A stretch of 64,000 nucleotides of DNA, from the NCBI GenBank assembly GCA_942159475.1, contig OW804095.1, forward strand, positions 94,563,740 through 94,627,739. The letters run 5' to 3'. The notes beneath the pieces are model-generated. The model was not told the DNA's origin, did not search any database, and worked only from the letters and a program-made list of their open reading frames with translations. Source of the DNA: Sthenelais limicola. Taxonomy: Eukaryota > Annelida > Polychaeta > Phyllodocida > Sigalionidae. Position numbers and translations under genes: made by a program. Position 1 is the first letter of the stretch, and each line of letters begins with the position of its first letter. Below, piece after piece: positions 57,241-64,000 of this stretch.

Positions 57241-57600
57241 TCAAAATAACGTTTCAATTGCGTTTGACATACGACTCGCGCAAGGGCAGGTATCGCAAGT
57301 GTGCTCCAAGCAGAGCGACAATAGAAATGCTAATGCCATAGAAATCACTTCAAAGGCTCCGAAAATTAATAGCAGCTTTTGGTGGCAGAAAACTATATGA
57401 CAATTGGTGGCGCAATAGACTAGTGGATACGCCTGGATAACTTCGGCGTTCCACTCTATTTGGTGTATTGTGGAGGGTAGGATGCTGGTATACACTCTAC
57501 ATCGCTGGTCCTTGATCGATGGAAAATGATGACAAAATTTAAATTCTGCTACCATGCAACTTTTTGGACCAATGGCTTTTCCCGGGCTGCATGTGACCAT
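57241..57600 (-). CDS. ORF of 119 codons with one predicted membrane segment
   Basis: ATG at 57600 to TGA at 57243-57241. Ten cysteines are spread along it. Near residues 75-98 the run KLLLIFGAFEVISMALAFLL has the length and composition of a transmembrane helix, followed by a Cys-rich tail (CLEHTCDTCPC). The stop codon overlaps a minus-strand AATAAA (57241-57236), which would leave almost no 3' UTR. A single membrane span with Cys-rich ends recalls the last helix of tetraspanin-like proteins, but no CCG loop motif is present, so I do not assign the family. Confidence 0.2.
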   Translation of the reverse strand: MVTCSPGKAIGPKSCMVAEFKFCHHFPSIKDQRCRVYTSILPSTIHQIEWNAEVIQAYPLVYCATNCHIVFCHQKLLLIFGAFEVISMALAFLLSLCLEHTCDTCPCASRMSNAIETLF

Positions 57601-57609
57601 TTATTTACA

Positions 57610-58190
57610 TACTCTGCACAAATGCAGTGCAAATTAAGATGATTAATATATAAAATTGTTGCACTGAAGCTGTATTACCTCGCGAGTAGGCCCTTGTGAA
57701 AAGTAAAAAGTGATGATGACAAATAATGTAATATTGTAAAAGCTATAATTTAACGAGAAATGGAATATTCAATGGTCAGTATGTAAGAGCACGACGCGGA
57801 ACATTGTGTAATTGTTGTTTTTATTTGTACTACTGTTTTTAAGAAATTAGCCTGATCTACTTAAAACTATCTGTATGTTAATCAGATATGTACCCATTTG
57901 TATCACTGTACTACTACTAGAAGTAACAGTAAACTCGAATAGTTTGATCAGTCGCTAAGTAGGTATAATGATTAATTTAAAATTTAGTGTTGTAGAATTA
58001 GTTTAGACTCAGAATTTCTCTTATTATTTCTTATTTTTACTCTTTTTTCGTGTACTAAAGTTAGGAGTTAACATAGAAATATCTTGATGTAATTTAAAAG
58101 TAAATTTAAAAATCAGGCTATTCTGGGAATATTCGTACTGTCGTATGGAAATGTCTGTGTCCTGAATAAAAAAATTTCAAAATCAAATTA
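57610..58190 (+). other. AT-rich block ending in a LINE- or gene-like 3' end
   Basis: Ends with GTGTCCTGAATAAAAAAATT (AATAAA at 58165-58170) preceded by GTCGTATGGAAATGTC, which resembles the end of the LINE copy near 50456. Possibly a 5'-truncated LINE tail or a 3' UTR. Confidence 0.3.
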
Positions 58191-58199
58191 ATGCCTTTG

Positions 58200-60740
58200 T
58201 ATGAGACCTAATCGCATCCCGAAGAATAGAATTATTCTTGATAATTCTTGGACTTTTCAGTAATATATATACGTTGGTCTATAGGGAAAATGTTTGACTC
58301 TCTTTTTAACTGTGCACAGAGACATTGACTAGGAAACAATTGTCATTCACAGGAGAAATAGTGCATTGCTAAGGCGTTGTTAAAAATCATCTCTCTTTCA
58401 AACGAGAAGATATGATTGTATTCCTTCCAGCTGGCATTACTAATTTCTAGCTTCATAGTTCGTCACTCTTATGGCAGTTATCCAATAATTCTGGGCATCG
58501 CTGATTAAAAAATGCAGCTTTTTACCTCAGTTAATGAAGTAATAGATGAATTGGTCTTGCAAACGAAGCCATTCTTAATAATGATAAAGTGCCGTACGAC
58601 TGATAAATCCTAATTAAGTTTCAATCCCAAGACAACAAAGTTTTAAGGCAAAGAAATGGTTGAATTTATGGAGTGGTTGATGATAGTTGGAAATCATAAT
58701 AAACCTGAATGTAAGTCAAAAGTCATACAAATTTATGAAATCACTGAATTTCTTTGAACGTAGGAGATTACAAACGCTTGAACAGAAAGTCTTATATTAA
58801 ATCAAAATTGATTAAAAATGTTAGTTCAAATGCTGACTATGGCAATTGAATACATTCATAGAAGCTCTCACTTGAGAAGGATATTGGGCAATTTGTATTT
58901 TATTTTAAATATCAACTCCTGAAACACAGGTAATTCCAGTACCAAAACTTGATGTTTCCATGCATCAATAAATCTGGACATATTGAAAATATCTGAAGAT
59001 CACCTGACAGCGTTTAGGGTGCATTAACTATCACACATATATATGCACTTTAATTTCTCTCGTCAATTCCATTCCGCATTTGTATACGTATATTGATACA
59101 GAAGAGAGTCCTTGCAAACTTTTAGGGCGTGGTTTGTGCAATAAAAATAATGAAATAAAATGCTCGCTCTTAAAGCAATTAGCTGACGTTTATTCTGATT
59201 GTACCATTGTACATCCCAAGGTTGTATATTCACACACTCGCTTTTCATCGTTAAACGGTCAAAACGGAAAATACAATTTTTAAAATAATAACTGAATGAG
59301 GTGCGATACCGTTCTTTTGTCAATAAATACACTTAATTATTCGAAGCGCTATACAGATCAACCTACCACTGGGACATTAACTTACAGGAGTGTTTGAAAG
59401 TGTGTTGATCACTGCCTGCCGTGATGAGTGATAAAGCATCGTATTCAAATGTTAAAAATCGAGCCCTCATTAGTGAATAGACTGCTGGCACTTCAATAGG
59501 CGAATACTGTATATGACACTCTCAGGAAGTGCCTGAAGTTCAAACAATGGATCTAATCATTCATATGGCAATAGATCTGAAAGGGGCTCTAATTACATTC
59601 ATATGTACCCCATACATTGATGTAAGAGTATCGAAGCTTGGGGCAATATATACACATGCGATCAAGTCATGCAATCAAACAACCATTGCGTTTAAAATGT
59701 GGTATCTAATGTCATGGTGAATCCTATTGGATTACTGGTTTATTACTAATGTACGGATGAGAGAAGATAAGGTAAAAATGTTTAAGGATTATGAAGGAGA
59801 ATTGCAGTTCTTAGAGAATGGGCAGAGGCTGGCTGAATGTTTACCTGCAGACAAGGATGTATCGATTGTCAGTAACTGGATTTACCAGTCAGACTGCCTG
59901 GGGATATGTCACTCAGTGTGATTTGTACCTCTACTGGGCAAAACATAATGATCATTCCCCAGGGGATATTTATTGTGCCTGATTGGACCGGTTGCAGCGT
60001 TTGCTCTGCAGTTTTCTCATTTACCAATGACAGAAATTAACTACATTGTCCCAAGCTCTAAAGAAGAAGTCGCAACTAAGAGAAAGTATTAAGGAAGCTT
60101 TTCCATATAGAGCACAATGTGAGAAGCGGATTTGTGTTGAGGAAGGCTGACTGTGCTTTTTTAGAACTTCTCATTGTTGCCGAGGCTTCAATTTAGGACG
60201 GTGGGACTTTCATGTTTTATTGCAGTAGAAAAAATGATTCACTTTTCCATTCAAAGTCACCCGAGGGATCTCCATTGTCAATTGTTAATTTGTATTGGTC
60301 TCTAAATGCCCAATTGAAACAAAGCTATCCCTGGCGTGTCCGAGGTTTTTAGGTAGTAAATACTTCTCTCGTCCCAATGGAGCACCAAAATGTTAAATGA
60401 ATTCCCTTAATAATTTCAGAGTAGAATGAAGCAGTCGTAAAGCAGACACTTCGAGGCCACCCCGAATAATGTCAGGAAAGCCAAGCCAGTTCACTAATGA
60501 AACTGTCGCAATTACTTGTCTTAGCTTGTCTTGGTTGATTTATTATTCAGCTTTGATTTATAGTAGTTTCTCTTCAATATTCAGACTGTTTTACACCTCC
60601 ACTATTCGCCCATGTCATCACCCTCATGGCAAAATGATGTGATCACTTGGGATAACCAGACACACCTCACAAATGGACACGGGGCTTTTTGGTTTTGATA
60701 CCAGACAAACGATATTAAATCAAAATGGTTGCCCTGCGGA
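58200..60740. other. Non-coding stretch
   Basis: Several 60-90 codon frames exist (59063-59332 minus; 59529-59720 and 59727-59921 plus) without support. The 59920-60480 segment is more GC-balanced and may be a conserved non-coding block. Confidence 0.3.
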
Positions 60741-60741
60741 A

Positions 60742-60793
60742 AGATGCCTATTCAATTACTGAACAAATGGGAGATGCCTATTCAATTACTGAA
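60742..60793 (+). repeat. 22-bp direct repeat, period 30
   Basis: AGATGCCTATTCAATTACTG plus AA at 60742-60763 and 60772-60793. Confidence 0.9.
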
Positions 60794-61440
60794 ACATAAT
60801 AGTTGATCAAGTAATCTATCTACATTATTAGAATGTAGCTCATTTGAAAACTATTCCGGAAATAGGGGTCTGATGAACTAAATGTTATGTCTTGATATTA
60901 AGAAGTTTAATACATGTTCTAAGAAATAAATCTGCTTAAATTAAATGCCAAGAAATGTTAATATAAAAACATACTTCGGGAAGAAATCTATATTATCGAA
61001 TAAGAAACCCTTGCCGCAAGATAGCTGCAGTGAGGCGACGCCCACCTTGGTTTGTTTATGGTCACCACCCACGTGACAAGTCTCAGCCAATGAAAGAGCA
61101 GGAAGAAAAGAACATTTACCGTAACCGTCACTTCATCTTCCTCGCCCATATTGGAATTGGGACCGAACAGATCTATGTTCAACTAATTGGACGTACATAT
61201 TGCCTCTCTTTTTTTATTTTTTTTAGGTTTCATAAAAATGTTACCCAAGCAACAAATTAAATGTTTTAAAGAGGGCTATATTATCGAAGGCAATGTAACA
61301 TAATAATTATTACATTTATTTATTTGGTATTGGTATTATGTATACTATAGATACGATTTGGCATATAACCTTGCTGCATTTTAAATCCAGATGTCTCTCT
61401 ACTGACGAAAATATGGAGCGTTCCACAAAATGTACAACAC

Positions 61441-61490
61441 AAAATGTTTATTCGTGGAATGAATAAACATTTTTTCAATTCAATACAATT
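61441..61490. repeat. 13-bp-arm hairpin carrying AATAAA, followed by a (TTCAA)n-like tail
   Basis: AAAATGTTTATTC (61441-61453) and its exact complement (61461-61473) flank a 7-base loop GTGGAAT. AATAAA at 61462-61467 is followed by TTTTTTCAATTCAATACAATT. GAATAAAC plus short CAATT repeats is how many LINE 3' ends look, so this may be the tail of a severely truncated copy. Confidence 0.45.
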
Positions 61491-61499
61491 TCAGAAACT

Positions 61500-63120
61500 A
61501 AACTTCATGTTTACAACCTTTCACTCTAGTGAAAAAGAAATTAAATGCCAATTGAAATCAACGGAAAGAAGATCATTAAGAAAAACATGTTATCACTTTT
61601 GCTAGCCTTTTGTGTTTATTTTCCATCATTATGTCAAACATATCAACCATAATCAAAGTAGTCAACTACAAGGAAAGTTTGACTGCTTGATATGAGTCCT
61701 ATACATGTATATTATACGTATAGGAACACCGTACTTGAAGTGATCGCTGCAACGTAAAGGCATAGTAATCTTTTTAAATTCCCACCTGAATAACCATGAA
61801 ATACACAACTGAATAGCTTTATATATCTATTTATAATCCTAATTATGCATCACTCCGTAATATTACTTTGATTAAAAATAAGTGTGGTAGATGCTTCAGT
61901 CATGGAAACTCAAAATTTGTACCTCACAGGTTTCTTATATTTCAATTTCATGTTTCGAACGTGCTGATAAGACGTATTGTCGACATAATCTTAGGAATAA
62001 ATGAACAAATATTCTTAATTATGAATATCGCCCATTCACAATGCAACTAGCTATATGATGATATTTATATGTACATAGATCCTACAGTTAGTACACTTTG
62101 AAAGGATCCCACGATTTCGAATTTATTCATAAAAACCCTCGACAACTTGCTATCTTTAAATTTAACTTCCCATGTTGAAGAGAGTATTTGGATGTTTGCA
62201 TATCCTTACAGGAAATTTGTTTGTCAAAAGGAGCCAAATATTTGTATAGATTAGCCAGAAACACATCTATGTATATATCACCGATAGATATAGATCAGAA
62301 TGGACAAAATATCATGAGATGAAAATCAAAGACCATGTAGATAGCGTTTCTGTATGTCCTGATAGGTTGAAAATGTAGATATAGATCTTTATAACGATGT
62401 AAAGTAAAGTAAAATAATGTATATTTATTGACAACTAGGATATGTGTTTATAAGAAAAATAAATGTTAAAGATAATTTGTCTGTCCCTTTGACAAAATTT
62501 TAAACTTGAGAGAATGTCTCTTTTTACATCTTCAGTCACTGGAAAATCTTATTCGATAATATTTTATGTAGTATCACAAGGTTTAACACGAGTTGAAAGC
62601 CCACTCTTCCTCTGCTGTAAAAGACAGTAAAAGTGTCTCAATTTTCCTGAAGCTCTGATCAACTAAACCTTAATGACTGGCTTAAATCTAGCGGAAAAGG
62701 CCTCGAGAATGACTAATGGTGTTTCGAAATGAATTTGGTAATTTTCAATATGATAATGAATAATTATTGATGATTTGATTTTAATTCGATCGCTTTAATT
62801 CAATGGACCCTTTCACCTAGGAGTCCGGGTGACAAATAAATGATTTGCATTGTGATTAACCCGTTGCCTGAAACAAAACAAAAAGCCGATGGAAGCAGTT
62901 GCATCACTGTGGCATGGCCTGGTCTGGTTTGTAATGTTTGGACAACTACAGAAGCATTGGATGCGACAAGAAGTGGTCGGTGTATATAATTTTAAGTGTT
63001 TCAACACTTTCCTCTATATCAACTCGAGTCGGTCGGAGGATGCTCATAGGGTTTGTGGGACAACAATTGTGCAAAATCATTGAGAGACACTGGCGCCTCT
63101 CGGATTTCCATAGGATTGCC
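61500..63120. other. AT-rich non-coding stretch
   Basis: No gene or repeat was recognised. Confidence 0.35.
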
Positions 63121-63132
63121 ATTACATAAGGA

Positions 63133-63246
63133 ACAATAGTGCTGCCATTGAATAATGCACACAGCGCGTCCGGGCCAAATTGCAATCCACAGGGGACAAT
63201 AGGCGGTCATTGACAGGAATCCAAACCTATTGTCGCTCTCTATTGT
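63133..63246. promoter_or_regulatory. Homotypic cluster of SOX-type ACAATAG sites
   Basis: ACAATAG or its complement CTATTGT occurs exactly at 63133-63139, 63196-63202, 63227-63233 and 63240-63246, with related CATTGA words at about 63146 and 63209. Four exact 7-mers in 114 bp is far above expectation, and the surrounding 62.9-63.8 kb is more GC-balanced than its neighbours, as expected for an enhancer. The 60-80 codon frames crossing it on both strands are regarded as chance. Confidence 0.35.
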
Positions 63247-63259
63247 GCCAAGTCCTTTA

Positions 63260-64000
63260 GAATTAAGCCGAAATGACCCATGCTTTCTCCATCAACTGCG
63301 GATGCCCTCTGTCCCATGTCAGGGGGTTCTGTTGCACGCACTTGCCCATCAGGTTTGTAGGTGAACCGACTGTTAATGTCCATGTGGTGGTGATGGTCGG
63401 CAGATCAACTAACATGTCCGCTTTAGCTGTGGGATCGGCAATGACACCATCCGGACAAAGACCATGCAGGAGGGCGGGAGCTCTCTGGATTAGTCAAAAT
63501 ACCGTCTGCTTAGCTGTCGTAAAAGCGGGCAAAATTAACCAAGTCATGGAGAATAATTAGAAGTGGGGGATTCTCCCGGGGACCAGAGTAAAGTGGATTG
63601 AAGGCAGGTTTGAGGGTGATAGGATTGGGACGGTAAGGTCAGGGTGGAGTCGGGCGCAAAAGCATTGCTTGCATGACTGCTGCCCGAAAGAGCAATTATC
63701 TGGGCCACATCGAGTCCCTTTGTGGTAAGGATGAAGCACCCAGATTCTATTTCTCTGCCTAGGATAGAAAGCGAGGTTCTGCTCTATGGCTGCGAATCGC
63801 CTTACCATTTACCGGCTATTTAGAAGCGGATATACGTCACGATGCACTTACTTACATACTAAGTCCCCGGTCCTCCAAGGATTTAAATACCGAAACATTC
63901 TAAGTTTAATCAGTGGGGTAGGCCCGATTTGGTGATCAGCACATCCAACCACTCCAACAGGTGGTGCCCCAGTGCTGAATTAGTGCCCTTCATATTGTTG
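63260..64000. other. GC-balanced block, open on both strands, no gene call
   Basis: Plus frame 63273-63560 and minus frame 63557-63808 have no motif, start context or splice support. Possibly conserved non-coding DNA continuing past the window edge. Confidence 0.25.

Noticed and set aside
1..64000. CRISPR arrays, operons, prophage or bacterial signals
   Set aside because: No regularly spaced identical repeats, no dense same-strand ORFs, and no ribosome-binding sites; the window is eukaryotic.

Overview
This window reads as eukaryotic, gene-poor, AT-rich nuclear DNA, most likely from a marine invertebrate. There are no operons, ribosome-binding sites or long uninterrupted reading frames. The recurring palindromic TAGGCCTA/GTAGGCCTAC words (for example near 6780, 18600, 20690, 21060, 22770, 26450 and 46310), the dense small inverted-repeat elements and the Jockey/CR1-type LINE remind me of echinoderm genomes, sea urchin-like in particular. 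That assignment is an impression, not a proof. The only protein relic I can name with confidence is a decayed reverse transcriptase.

Layout. 1-3 kb: a relatively GC-rich, coding-like but broken block, including a possible immunoglobulin V-like fragment at the left edge. 3.9-6.1 kb: a dispersed repeat, then a 1.87 kb element with inverted ends and TA flanks that appears to hold a small intron-containing minus-strand gene. 6.2-6.5 kb: a cluster of ATCGGG words. 8.3-9.8 kb: a recent, partly deleted duplication with a fold-back palindrome at its breakpoint, and a tRNA-derived retroposon with target-site duplications. 11-17.6 kb: mostly unique sequence with several weak exon candidates. 18.2-21.2 kb: diverged tandem repeats, a TGCAAT-rich element with a perfect 37-bp palindrome, and short palindromic repeats. 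22-27.9 kb: a possible small plus-strand gene (first exon 22180, last exon 27487) whose intron would hold a 32-bp C-rich minisatellite, telomere-like words and a second TGCAAT-rich element. 27.9-29 kb: a TTAA-flanked MITE interrupted by a second, fold-back element. 30.4-34.3 kb: two weak gene models facing opposite ways, one with an E-box promoter-like segment. 36.6 kb: a possible secreted peptide. 41-55 kb: three more MITE copies or fragments, a (TA)n(GA)n microsatellite, the LINE relic at 48.3-50.5 kb, an ACCGAT-rich MITE at 51.2-51.7 kb and a CRE/TATA promoter-like segment with a small ORF at 53.3 kb. 56-64 kb: weak ORFs, LINE-like 3' ends, and a cluster of SOX-type sites at 63.1 kb.

How it fits together: the firm content is mobile-element biology (one LINE relic, at least four MITE or fold-back families, nested insertions, a tRNA-derived SINE) set in what looks like intergenic or intronic DNA. 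All exon models rest on reading frame plus splice-site logic only. Random AT-rich sequence readily yields protein-like frames, so they carry low confidence. I found no convincing new molecular system. The most unusual object is the inverted-repeat element that seems to carry a spliced mini-gene instead of a transposase.
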